NCBI GenBank assembly: GCA_913774665.1
Contig: CAJYHN010000013.1
Span: 248,001 to 312,000, forward strand
From: an uncultured Microbacterium sp.
Lineage (GTDB): Bacteria; Actinomycetota; Actinomycetes; Actinomycetales; Microbacteriaceae
Direction of reading: 5' to 3'
Length of the DNA stretch: 64,000 bases
Shown: in pieces, positions 25,373-33,734 of the stretch
Layout of the letters: the number at the start of each line of letters is the position of its first letter
Numbering within the stretch: the first letter of the stretch is position 1
Notes under the pieces: model-generated
Told to the model about the DNA's origin: nothing
Seen by the model: the letters and a program-made list of their open reading frames with translations, nothing else
Databases searched by the model: none
Translations under genes and position numbers: made by a program

Positions 25373-27091
25373 ATGTCGTCCCCCGCTACTTCGCTCCGCG
25401 CCGACGTCCAGGCGCTCCGCGACGCCGAGAACCTCGACGTCCTCATCATCGGAGGGGGCATCAACGGCCTCGCCACCCTCCGCGATCTCGCCCTCCAGGG
25501 CGTGAGTGTCGCACTCGTGGAGCGCGGCGACTTCGTCTCCGGCGCCTCCTCGGCCTCCAGCCACATGGTGCACGGCGGCATCCGCTACCTCGAGAACGGC
25601 GAGTTCCGCCTCGTGAAAGAGGCGGTCACCGAGCGCAACGACCTGCTCAAGACCGCGCCCCACTACGTCAAGCCGCTCGAGACGACGATCCCGATCTACA
25701 AGACGTTCTCCGGCATCCTGTCGGCGCCCTTCCGCCTTCTCGTGACGCACGGTCGCGGCAAGCCCAACGAGCGTGGCGCGCTGCTCATCAAGGTCGGCTT
25801 GATCATGTACGACACCTTCTCGCGCGACGGCGGATCGGTCCCCCGCCACAAGTTCCTCGGCAAGAAGAAGTCGCTGTCCGAGCTGCCCAAGCTCAACCCC
25901 GACCTCGCTTACACCGCGACCTACTTCGACGCCTCGATGCACGACCCCGAGCGCATCGCCCTCGACGTGCTGCGCGACGGCATCGAGGCCGGCTCGGGCC
26001 GCACGCAGGCCGTCAACTACGTCTCGGCCGTCGGCGCCGACGCGAATGGCGTGCGCGTGCGCGACGAGGTGTCCGGCGAGGAGTTCAGCGTCAAGGCGAA
26101 GGTCGTCCTCAACACGGCGGGACCCTGGACCGACCTGGCAAACCGGGCGATGGGCCTCGACACGACCTTCATGGGCGGCACCAAGGGCTCGCACATCGTG
26201 CTCGACAACCCCGAGCTGCTCGCCGCCACCGGCGGTCGCGAGATCTTCTTCGAGCACTCCGACGGTCGCATCGTTCTCATCTACCCGCTGAAGGACCGCG
26301 TCCTGGTCGGAACCACCGACATCGACGCCGACCCCTCGAAGCCGGTCGTGTGCACCGACGACGAGATCGAGTACTTCTTCGACCTCATCGGGCACGTCTT
26401 CCCCACCATCGGCGTGGACCGCTCGCAGATCGTCTACACGTTCTCGGGCATCCGCCCGCTCCCCCGCCACGACGACACCGCCCCCGGCTTCGTCTCGCGC
26501 GACTACCGCATCGTCGAGGACGAGATCGCGGGCGTCCCCGCCATGAGCCTCGTCGGCGGCAAGTGGACCACCTTCCGCGCCCTCGCCGAGCACCTCAGCA
26601 TGAAGACCCTGCAGAAGCTGCGCCGCCCCCACCGCGTCAGCACCCAGGGCCTGCCGATCGGCGGCGGCGCGGGCTTCCCGGCCACGCCCGAGCAGCGTCG
26701 CCGCTGGGTCGCCGCGCGCACGAATGCGCACTCCGCAGAGCTCGTGGAGGCGATGCTGGAGCGCTACGGCACCCGCGCCGACGCGATCCTCGCCGCCCTG
26801 CCCGCCGAGCCGACACCGGTTCCGGACGCCGCCGGGTACTTCCGCGAGGAGCTGGCGTTCATCGCCCAGAACGAGCAGGTCGTGCACCTGATCGACGTGC
26901 TCCTGCGCCGCACGCACCTGGCCTTCGTCGGCGGGATGACCGAGCGCACTCTGCAGGAGGTCGCCGAGGCGGTCGCCGAGCCCCTCGGGTGGGACTCCGC
27001 GCGCATCGACGAAGAAGTGGCCCGTACGACGGAGATCCTCCGCTCCGCCCACCGTGTCGACCTGGCACAGGCCGGAGTGGCCCGAATCTGA
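25373..27091 (+). CDS. glpD: FAD-dependent glycerol-3-phosphate dehydrogenase
   Basis: Oxidises glycerol 3-phosphate to dihydroxyacetone phosphate and passes electrons to the respiratory quinone pool at the membrane. 572 residues. The FAD-binding Rossmann motif is DVLIIGGGINGL (about 22-33), followed by GASSASSHMVHGGIRYLE. Further family blocks are VLNTAGPWTDLANR, YPLKDRVLVGTTDIDAD and GIRPLPR near 360, and a C-terminal helical domain. The ATG follows a GAAAGG site. It is the first gene of glpD-glpF-glpK and is divergent from the SorC-type regulator. Confidence 0.96.
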   Translation: MSSPATSLRADVQALRDAENLDVLIIGGGINGLATLRDLALQGVSVALVERGDFVSGASSASSHMVHGGIRYLENGEFRLVKEAVTERNDLLKTAPHYVKPLETTIPIYKTFSGILSAPFRLLVTHGRGKPNERGALLIKVGLIMYDTFSRDGGSVPRHKFLGKKKSLSELPKLNPDLAYTATYFDASMHDPERIALDVLRDGIEAGSGRTQAVNYVSAVGADANGVRVRDEVSGEEFSVKAKVVLNTAGPWTDLANRAMGLDTTFMGGTKGSHIVLDNPELLAATGGREIFFEHSDGRIVLIYPLKDRVLVGTTDIDADPSKPVVCTDDEIEYFFDLIGHVFPTIGVDRSQIVYTFSGIRPLPRHDDTAPGFVSRDYRIVEDEIAGVPAMSLVGGKWTTFRALAEHLSMKTLQKLRRPHRVSTQGLPIGGGAGFPATPEQRRRWVAARTNAHSAELVEAMLERYGTRADAILAALPAEPTPVPDAAGYFREELAFIAQNEQVVHLIDVLLRRTHLAFVGGMTERTLQEVAEAVAEPLGWDSARIDEEVARTTEILRSAHRVDLAQAGVARI

Positions 27092-27095
27092 GAGA

Positions 27096-27131
27096 ACGTG
27101 CGGGCGCGTCACCTGTTGCGCGCCCGCACGT
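27096..27131 (+). terminator. 13-bp perfect hairpin between glpD and glpF
   Basis: ACGTGCGGGCGCG (27096-27108) pairs with CGCGCCCGCACGT (27119-27131) over a 10-base loop, five bases after the glpD stop. No T-tract follows. It could be a partial terminator or an mRNA-stability element that sets glpD apart from glpFK. Confidence 0.6.
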
Positions 27132-27212
27132 GAGCCGTAGGTTCGGAGCACCGAGCCGCACTACCGCCCAAGCCGAAGGTGTCCGGGCGACGAAAGAAAG
27201 GTCGATGACGAC

Positions 27213-27968
27213 ATGCAAGAAGTGAACCTGGGGCTGTACTTCCTCTCGGAGGTCGTCGGCACCGCGATGCTCATCCTGTTGGGCTGCGGCGTGGTCGCCA
27301 ACGTGGCCCTCGCGAAGACCAAGGGTAACGCCGGCGGCACCCTGATGGTCAACTGGGGTTGGGGCCTGGCGGTCTTCGCCGGTGTCATCGTCTCCGCGTA
27401 CTCCGGCGCTCAGCTGAACCCCGCCGTCTCGATCGGCCTCCTGGTCGCCGGCAAGATCGCCTTCGTCCAGTTCCTCGTGGCCGTGGCCGCGCAGATGGTC
27501 GGCGCCATCATCGGCGCCGTGCTCGCCTGGGCGTCGTACAAGCAGCACTTCGACGACGAGCCCGACCCCGCCGCCAAGCTCGGCGTCTTCTCGACCGGTC
27601 CCGCGATCCGCTCGTACGGCTTCAACTTCCTCACCGAGGTCATCGCCACCTTCGTCCTGGTGTTCGTGATCTTCGGCTTCGGCGACTACGGCGTGGCCGA
27701 CATCGGCGTCCCGGGCGGCATCGGCGGCCTCGCGGCCGTCCCCGTGGCCCTGCTCGTCGTCGGTATCGGCGCATCCCTCGGTGGCCCGACCGGTTACGCG
27801 ATCAACCCGGCCCGCGACCTCGGACCCCGCATCGCCCACGCGATCCTCCCCATCAAGGGCAAGGGTTCGAGCGACTGGGGCTACGCCTGGGTTCCGGTCG
27901 CCGGCCCCCTCGTCGGTGGTCTGCTCGCGGGTCTGCTGGCCCCCGTGCTCCTCGGCCTCGGCAAGTAA
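27213..27968 (+). CDS. glpF: glycerol uptake facilitator (aquaglyceroporin)
   Basis: 251 residues with six membrane helices and the two pore motifs of the MIP family: NPA at residues 69-71 (AQLNPAVS) and NPARDLGPR in the second half. The Asp after the second NPA (NPARD) marks a glycerol facilitator rather than a strict water channel. It lets glycerol diffuse in for phosphorylation by GlpK. A second ATG lies 10 bases upstream out of frame; the chosen start has an AAAGAAAGG site. It follows glpD after a 121-base gap that holds a strong hairpin. Confidence 0.95.
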   Translation: MQEVNLGLYFLSEVVGTAMLILLGCGVVANVALAKTKGNAGGTLMVNWGWGLAVFAGVIVSAYSGAQLNPAVSIGLLVAGKIAFVQFLVAVAAQMVGAIIGAVLAWASYKQHFDDEPDPAAKLGVFSTGPAIRSYGFNFLTEVIATFVLVFVIFGFGDYGVADIGVPGGIGGLAAVPVALLVVGIGASLGGPTGYAINPARDLGPRIAHAILPIKGKGSSDWGYAWVPVAGPLVGGLLAGLLAPVLLGLGK

Positions 27969-27974
27969 CACCTC

Positions 27975-28002
27975 GGCGGGGGCGTCGACCGGCGCTCCCG
28001 CC
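27975..28002 (+). terminator. weak hairpin with pyrimidine tail between glpF and glpK
   Basis: GGCGGG (27975-27980) pairs with CCCGCC (27997-28002), with partial inner pairing, and is followed by CTTCTTCTTC. It may partly terminate or process the glpFK message. Confidence 0.4.
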
Positions 28003-28055
28003 CTTCTTCTTCACCTCTTCACCCGTTCACTGAACTCAGACAAAGGAGTCCATCC

Positions 28056-29567
28056 ATGGCCGACTACGTCCTCGCCATCGACCAGGGCACGACCTCGACG
28101 CGCGCGATGATCTTCGACAAGTCCGGGAGCGTCGTCTCCGTCGGACAGAAGGAGCACGAGCAGATCTTCCCGCGCGCGGGATGGGTCGAGCACGACCCCG
28201 CCGAGATCTGGCGCAACACCCAGGAGGTGATCGGCCTGGCCCTCAGCCGCGCCGACATCACCCGCCACGACATCGCCGCCGTCGGCATCACCAACCAGCG
28301 CGAGACCGCGGTGGTCTGGGACAAGAACACCGGCAAGCCCGTGTACAACGCCATCGTCTGGCAGGACACGCGCACGCAGTCCATCGTCGACCGTCTCGCC
28401 GACGGCGACCCCGAGCGCTACAAGAGCATCGTCGGTCTGCCCCTGGCGACCTACTTCTCGGGCACCAAGATCGTCTGGATCCTCGAGAACGTCGACGGAG
28501 CCCGCGAGAAGGCCGAGGCCGGAGACCTGCTCTTCGGGACGACCGACACCTGGGTGCTGTGGAACCTCACCGGCGGCATCGACGGCGGCGTGCACGCGAC
28601 CGACGTCACCAACGCCAGCCGCACCCTGTTCATGGATCTCGAGACGCTGTCGTGGCGCGAGGACATCCTCGCCGACTTCGGCGTGCCGGCGTCGATGCTC
28701 CCCGAGATCCGCTCCTCCTCCGAGGTCTACGGCACCGTCGAGTCCTCGTCGCTGCTGCGCGAGACCCCGATCGCGGGCATCCTGGGCGACCAGCAGGCCG
28801 CGACCTTCGGCCAGGCGGCCTTCGACCCGGGTGAGAGCAAGAACACCTACGGCACGGGAAACTTCCTCATCTTCCAGACGGGCGAAGAGATCGTCCACTC
28901 GAAGAACGGTCTGCTCACGACCCTCGGCTACAAGCTCGGCGACCAGCCCGCCCGCTACGCGCTCGAGGGATCGATCGCCGTGACCGGCTCGCTCATCCAG
29001 TGGCTGCGCGACCAGCTCGGCATCATCTCCTCCGCCCCCGAGGTCGAGAAGCTGGCCGAGAGCGTGGACGACAACGGCGGCGTGTACTTCGTCCCGGCGT
29101 TCTCGGGTCTGTTCGCGCCCTACTGGCGTCCCGACGCCCGCGGCGCGATCGTCGGCATGACGCGCTACGTCAACCGCGGCCACATCGCCCGTGCCGCCCT
29201 GGAGGCGACCGCCTTCCAGTCGCGCGAGGTGCTCGACGCCGTCAACGCCGACTCCGGCGTCGACCTGGCCGAGCTCAAGGTCGACGGCGGCATGACCGCC
29301 AACGACGCTCTCATGCAGTTCCAGGCCGACATCCTCGGCGTGCCCGTGGTGCGCCCGGTCGTCGCCGAGACCACCGCCCTGGGTGCCGCGTACGCCGCGG
29401 GCCTCGCGGTCGGCTTCTGGGACAACCTCGACGACCTGCGCGCCAATTGGCAGGAAGACAAGCGCTGGGAGCCCAACATGGACGACGCCGAGCGCGAGCG
29501 CGAGCTGCGCCTGTGGAAGAAGGCCGTCACCAAGTCGATGGACTGGATCGACGACGACGTGCGCTGA
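28056..29567 (+). CDS. glpK: glycerol kinase
   Basis: Phosphorylates glycerol to glycerol 3-phosphate with ATP in the cytoplasm. 503 residues, the standard length. The FGGY-family start is [16 protein letters not shown]. The family blocks INQRET-like [18 protein letters not shown]-like TYGTGNFLI, and [17 protein letters not shown] are all present. A clear AAGGAG site lies before the ATG. It is the last gene of glpD-glpF-glpK and is followed by a strong terminator hairpin. Confidence 0.97.
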   Translation: MADYVLAIDQGTTSTRAMIFDKSGSVVSVGQKEHEQIFPRAGWVEHDPAEIWRNTQEVIGLALSRADITRHDIAAVGITNQRETAVVWDKNTGKPVYNAIVWQDTRTQSIVDRLADGDPERYKSIVGLPLATYFSGTKIVWILENVDGAREKAEAGDLLFGTTDTWVLWNLTGGIDGGVHATDVTNASRTLFMDLETLSWREDILADFGVPASMLPEIRSSSEVYGTVESSSLLRETPIAGILGDQQAATFGQAAFDPGESKNTYGTGNFLIFQTGEEIVHSKNGLLTTLGYKLGDQPARYALEGSIAVTGSLIQWLRDQLGIISSAPEVEKLAESVDDNGGVYFVPAFSGLFAPYWRPDARGAIVGMTRYVNRGHIARAALEATAFQSREVLDAVNADSGVDLAELKVDGGMTANDALMQFQADILGVPVVRPVVAETTALGAAYAAGLAVGFWDNLDDLRANWQEDKRWEPNMDDAERERELRLWKKAVTKSMDWIDDDVR

Positions 29568-29582
29568 TCCCGCTTTCCACGA

Positions 29583-29619
29583 ACGCACCCCCGTCGGCCC
29601 CGCTCCGGCGGGGGTGCGT
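29583..29619 (+). terminator. terminator hairpin after glpK
   Basis: ACGCACCCCCG (29583-29593) pairs perfectly with CGGGGGTGCGT (29609-29619), 15 bases after the glpK stop. A short CGTTCG follows, not a T-tract. Confidence 0.7.
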
Positions 29620-29662
29620 CGTTCGCGGGGCGCCCGGTTCCCGGCATCCGGATGCCGAGGAC

Positions 29663-30142
29663 TCAGCGCTGCGGCCTGGGGTACGCCGCGCGCACGGCGT
29701 CGGACTGCAGGTAGTCCGAGACGCCGATCAGCAGGATCGCGAAGAGGATCTGCTCCGTGACGACCCAGAACGGGTAGAGCCCCGGGATCGCCGCGAGCAC
29801 GAGCGCGACCACCGGGAAGATCCGGCTGAACAGCTGCAGGCGGCGGAACGCCCAGTACCACCCCGCGCGGGCGCGCCAGAGGAAGTAGAACAGGGTCGTC
29901 GTGATCGCCAGCACCACGAGACAGCGCATCCAGACCGCGAAGCCGACATCGTCGCCGTTCGCCGTCATCACCAGGGCGATGACGACCGTGGCGACACCGA
30001 GGATGAAACCGGCCGCGAGCAGGAGGGTGATCGCGCGGAACGCCCGGCGCACCTTCGGGTCGGCGGAGACGGGAACGCGATGATCGGCCTGACGGCCTCC
30101 CGCGATGCGGTCGAGGCGGCGCAGGGCGGGTTCGAGCTGCAT
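29663..30142 (-). CDS. small multi-pass membrane protein of unknown function
   Basis: 159 residues from ATG 30142. A TACAGT box six bases upstream and the loss of plausible sequence beyond it decide the start. Residues 1-35 are cytoplasmic and charged (LEPALRRLDRIAGG). Four hydrophobic helices follow at about 35-60, 70-90, 105-130 and 130-150. I do not recognise the family. It sits between the glp operon and an OsmC gene on the minus strand. Confidence 0.7.
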   Translation of the reverse strand: MQLEPALRRLDRIAGGRQADHRVPVSADPKVRRAFRAITLLLAAGFILGVATVVIALVMTANGDDVGFAVWMRCLVVLAITTTLFYFLWRARAGWYWAFRRLQLFSRIFPVVALVLAAIPGLYPFWVVTEQILFAILLIGVSDYLQSDAVRAAYPRPQR

Positions 30143-30148
30143 GGGCTC

Positions 30149-30154
30149 ACTGTA
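30149..30154 (-). promoter_or_regulatory. -10 box of leaderless membrane protein gene
   Basis: TACAGT on the minus strand with six bases (GAGCCC) before the ATG at 30142. Confidence 0.5.
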
Positions 30155-30195
30155 CGACGCCGGAGCCTGCCCGTCGTGCGCGCGACGCGGCGCGA

Positions 30196-30666
30196 TCAGC
30201 CCGCGGTCACCTCGGGTTCGTGGCGCACCGGGAAGTTGACCGAGTTGGCGATGAAGCACCACTCGCGCGCCTGACGGTGGGCCGCCCGCGCCGCCTCGAT
30301 CATCGACTCATCCGCCACGCGGACGCGCGGGCGCAGCACGACCTCGGTGAACGCTCCCCCGCCGTTGCCGTCCTCCTGCAGGGTGCCCGAGGCGTCGTCC
30401 TCGTAACCGGTGACCACGACGCCCACCTTCACGCACGCGTAGAGGTACGACAGCAGGTGGCACTCGCTCAACGCCGCGATCAGGAGTTCTTCGGGGTTCC
30501 ACTTGGCGGGGTCGCCGCGGAAGGGCTTGTCGGCGGATGCCGCGATGGCGGGCTTTCCGTCGACCTCGAGGGTCACGGCGCGCTCGTAGTCGCGATAGCC
30601 GCTCGTGCCCGTGCCCAGGTCGCCGGTCCAGGTCGAGCGCAGGCGGTAGTGGTGCTCTCCGTTCAT
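30196..30666 (-). CDS. OsmC-family peroxiredoxin-like protein
   Basis: 156 residues from ATG 30666. The family's two redox cysteines appear in LSECHLLSYLYAC and AREWCFIANSV. The N-terminal beta-sheet half shows YRDYERAVTLEVDG. OsmC/Ohr-type proteins reduce organic hydroperoxides with dithiol partners in the cytoplasm; the specific substrate is not evident. CAGACT six bases before the ATG may be a weak leaderless -10 box. Confidence 0.87.
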   Translation of the reverse strand: MNGEHHYRLRSTWTGDLGTGTSGYRDYERAVTLEVDGKPAIAASADKPFRGDPAKWNPEELLIAALSECHLLSYLYACVKVGVVVTGYEDDASGTLQEDGNGGGAFTEVVLRPRVRVADESMIEAARAAHRQAREWCFIANSVNFPVRHEPEVTAG

Positions 30667-30746
30667 GTCCCCAGTCTGCCCGCTGCCGGAGGGGCGGGCA
30701 CCGGAAATCGCGGGAACGGCGACACTCGGCACTCTTCGAACGACGA

Positions 30747-30777
30747 GGCCCCCGCCCGGACGAACCGGACGGGGGCC
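30747..30777 (-). terminator. terminator hairpin of the lectin/phosphoesterase operon
   Basis: GGCCCCCG (30747-30754) pairs with CGGGGGCC (30770-30777), with an inner CCGG pair, just after the phosphoesterase stop at 30790. Confidence 0.65.
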
Positions 30778-30789
30778 CTATGGCCGTGC

Positions 30790-33720
30790 TCAGGCGTGTC
30801 GACGTCGGCGGCGCAGCACCAGTCCGAGGCCCGCGAGCAGCAGAGCGGCGCCCGACAGCGCGGCCAGAGCGCCCGAGGCGACGCCGGTGGCGGCAAGATC
30901 GCCGCGACGCGCGCTCCCGGGCTGGGAGCCCGCATTCGACGTGGCGACGCCCCCGGTCGCGGAGCCGCCGGCGCCGGCCCCCGGATCGACCGCCGCGACG
31001 GGAGGGGCGACCGTGACGCGCGCCCAGCCCACCAGCTCGCCGGTCGCCGTATAGACGGCGAGCCGGTGCTCGCCCGCAGCGACGCTCGCCGGGACGACGA
31101 GCGAGATCGATCGGTTCGCCACGGTCGCGGTGCCCAGACCCGTGGGCTGCGAGAAGAGGAACCCGTAGAGCGCCTTCCCGTCGAGACCCACGGGCACGTT
31201 CACCGAGACCGTGTCGCCGGCCCGGAAGGTGCTCGGCGTCACCGCGATGGCGCCGTCCTTGCCGGCAGCCAACTGCTCGCCATCCGGAGACCAGGCGGCA
31301 TCCACCCCCATGGTGACCGTCATCTCGAGCGCCGAGCCGGTCCGGGTCCCGATGGACTGGGCGAAGCTCACCGCGTGCGCACCGACGCCGGCGATCGGCG
31401 TCTTCAGCGCGAGACGCCAGGTGCCGTCGGCTCCCACGGCGGCACGACCGGCGTCCGCCCCGTCGACCCGCACCGTCACCTGCGCCCCCGCGACCCCGCG
31501 TCCCTCGAGCGTCGGAACCGTCGCGGTCGAGGCCTGCACGCCCGACAGCGCCGTGGTCACGACGAAGGCCGCGGCGGTGGCGTCGAGGTCGGCACGCTGA
31601 AAGAGGAACTGCTCGCGCGGCAGGGCATGGTCGACGATGCGCGTCTCGCCCACGCAGCCGTACCAGCCGTGCTCGGGCTCGGTGTTCCACAGCGAGGCGC
31701 CGATCACCCACGGCATCAGGTCGGCGGCCATCATCCCGCCGACGCCCGAGGCGTTGCGCAGCACCGGCACGCCGTCGACGTACATGATCACGGTTCCCGC
31801 GGCGGGGTCGTTAACGATCGCGACGTGGTGCCAGCTACCCGGCATGATCTCGCCCGACCAGAGCGTGTACGAGTTCTTCGAGACCGTGTCGGCCGCCGAG
31901 AACTGGTACTCGCGCAGGTTCGAGATGCCCAGCCAGGCCGCACCGGCCCCCTCGTCGGAGGTGTCGTTGATCCCGATCCAATTGCGCGCGCCGCCTCGAC
32001 TGACCGCGGCGCCCCAGCGGTTCGCGGCCTCGGTCCAGTTCGCATCCATCTGCAGGAAGGTCTCGAGGGTGTACCCCGACTCCGCGCTGAGGTGCGCCGA
32101 GGTCGCCGGCGCACCGTACTCGGTCGTGAGGAACGCGAGATTGTCGGGTCCCGTGCTGTTGCGGTGCACGTCGCTGAAGCACACCGCGCCCGGGTCCGCC
32201 GAGTAGAACGGGACGTTCTTGTGGGTCACCGCGACGTCGTCGAGTTCGTCGGGGGCGTCGGTCTGGTCCAGTGGCAGGCGGTACATCGGGCTGGACCCCG
32301 CGATATCGGGGACGACGGTGTTCTCGTCGACGACGCCCTCCTTGACGTCGCCGAACCGCCAGTGCGCCACCGTTCCGGGTACCGCGAAGTAGTCCGACGC
32401 GTCACCGGCGGCGGCGAGCTTCTCGCCGGTCGACGACCCGGTCCACCCCTGCGACACGATGGCCTTCGCGGCGGCGGTGAGGTCGGGACCGTCCGCCTGG
32501 GCCGCCGAGGGCGCACCCCATCCGAAACGGGATCCGAAGTCCATCGCGAGCGAGAACTGCTGCCATGTCCCGGTGAGCACGGGGGCGTCCGTCGACGTCC
32601 GGGAGTTGGCGTGCTTCTTGCCAACCCAGGGCGAGATCGTCGAGACGTCGATGCTGCCGCCCGACAGGTCGAACTCGAACAGCGTCATGATGCCGTTGCC
32701 GCCGTCCGCCGCCATCTGATAGTCCGTCAGCACCTCGTGGACGGGATGCCCGAAGTCGTTCGTGAGCGTGCGCATGGTCGCGCCGTGGAAGTGTCCGTTG
32801 AGCGTCAGGACGATCTGATCGTTCTTGCGGATGAGCTTGTCCCACAGCAGGTCGCCGTACCACCAGCTGGTCGGTGACACCTGGTCCTGGTCGATGCCGA
32901 TGATCGCGTGCGACGACAGGATCACGGGCACGCCTTTGTTGGCGTCCAGGATCCCCTGGGCCCAGGCGAAGGTGTCGTCGGAGGCGTTCCAGCCGAGCGA
33001 CAGCACGACCCAGTCATGCCCCTCGGCCGAGAAGCGGTACGCCGACGAGTACCCGTTCTGGAACGTGCCGAGCAGGCTCGAACCGCCCTGTCGCTGCAGC
33101 GTGGATGCCCCGAAGGAGGCGAGGTAGTTCGACGCGTTGCCCTCCGACGAGCGGGCGCCCTGGTCGGCCACGTCGTGATTGCCGGGAATTACCGAGTAGG
33201 GCACCTTGCCGTCCTCGAGGATCTTCATCGCCTTGCTCGCGGCGCTCCACTGATCACTCTTGCCCTGCTGATCGACGACGTCGCCGAGCTGCATGGTGAA
33301 CGGGATGTTGAGCGCCTTCTTGTTGTCGACGACCCACTGGGTCTGCACCTCGAAGGGGTTCGTCCCGTACTGCGGCACGAATTGCGAGGCGCTGTACCGC
33401 GAGTAGAACTGCGTGTCGGGCAGCACCGGCAGCAAGAAGCTCGAGCGTCCCGTCGCGGAGGAGGTTCCGGATGCCGCGGACCCGGTCGCCGCGGAACCGG
33501 TGATCCCCGTGGTGCTCGTCGCCGACGCGGTCGTGGACGGGCTCGAGACCGTGTCGGAGGGGGTCGTGCCGGAGGTGGTGCCGGTGAACGTGCCCGAGGC
33601 GGCGACGGCGATCGAAGCGCCGCCGAAGGCGAGGCTCGACACGGCGAGCGCGCCGACGACCAGCCCGGCCGAGAGGCCGCGTACGGAGCGGCGTAGACGA
33701 GGGAACATATCTCTTCTCAT
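30790..33720 (-). CDS. cell-wall-anchored metallophosphoesterase with LamG-like domain
   Basis: 976 residues from ATG 33720 (ATG 33708 is an alternative). Signal peptide about 1-42, Ser/Thr-rich linker to 92, then a calcineurin-like phosphoesterase domain with Asp102 (LPDTQF), GDVVDQ at 146-151, GNHD at 180-183, His271 (SSHAIIG) and GHFH at 309-312. A LamG/concanavalin-like domain (about 560-700) and Ig-like domains follow. The end carries LAATG (942-946), a hydrophobic helix and RRRRR, a sorting signal of the kind used by class E sortases. It probably hydrolyses phosphoesters at the cell surface. It follows the lectin-like gene by 14 bases. Confidence 0.88.
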   Translation of the reverse strand: MRRDMFPRLRRSVRGLSAGLVVGALAVSSLAFGGASIAVAASGTFTGTTSGTTPSDTVSSPSTTASATSTTGITGSAATGSAASGTSSATGRSSFLLPVLPDTQFYSRYSASQFVPQYGTNPFEVQTQWVVDNKKALNIPFTMQLGDVVDQQGKSDQWSAASKAMKILEDGKVPYSVIPGNHDVADQGARSSEGNASNYLASFGASTLQRQGGSSLLGTFQNGYSSAYRFSAEGHDWVVLSLGWNASDDTFAWAQGILDANKGVPVILSSHAIIGIDQDQVSPTSWWYGDLLWDKLIRKNDQIVLTLNGHFHGATMRTLTNDFGHPVHEVLTDYQMAADGGNGIMTLFEFDLSGGSIDVSTISPWVGKKHANSRTSTDAPVLTGTWQQFSLAMDFGSRFGWGAPSAAQADGPDLTAAAKAIVSQGWTGSSTGEKLAAAGDASDYFAVPGTVAHWRFGDVKEGVVDENTVVPDIAGSSPMYRLPLDQTDAPDELDDVAVTHKNVPFYSADPGAVCFSDVHRNSTGPDNLAFLTTEYGAPATSAHLSAESGYTLETFLQMDANWTEAANRWGAAVSRGGARNWIGINDTSDEGAGAAWLGISNLREYQFSAADTVSKNSYTLWSGEIMPGSWHHVAIVNDPAAGTVIMYVDGVPVLRNASGVGGMMAADLMPWVIGASLWNTEPEHGWYGCVGETRIVDHALPREQFLFQRADLDATAAAFVVTTALSGVQASTATVPTLEGRGVAGAQVTVRVDGADAGRAAVGADGTWRLALKTPIAGVGAHAVSFAQSIGTRTGSALEMTVTMGVDAAWSPDGEQLAAGKDGAIAVTPSTFRAGDTVSVNVPVGLDGKALYGFLFSQPTGLGTATVANRSISLVVPASVAAGEHRLAVYTATGELVGWARVTVAPPVAAVDPGAGAGGSATGGVATSNAGSQPGSARRGDLAATGVASGALAALSGAALLLAGLGLVLRRRRRHA

Positions 33721-33734
33721 GTCAGGGTGGTCGA

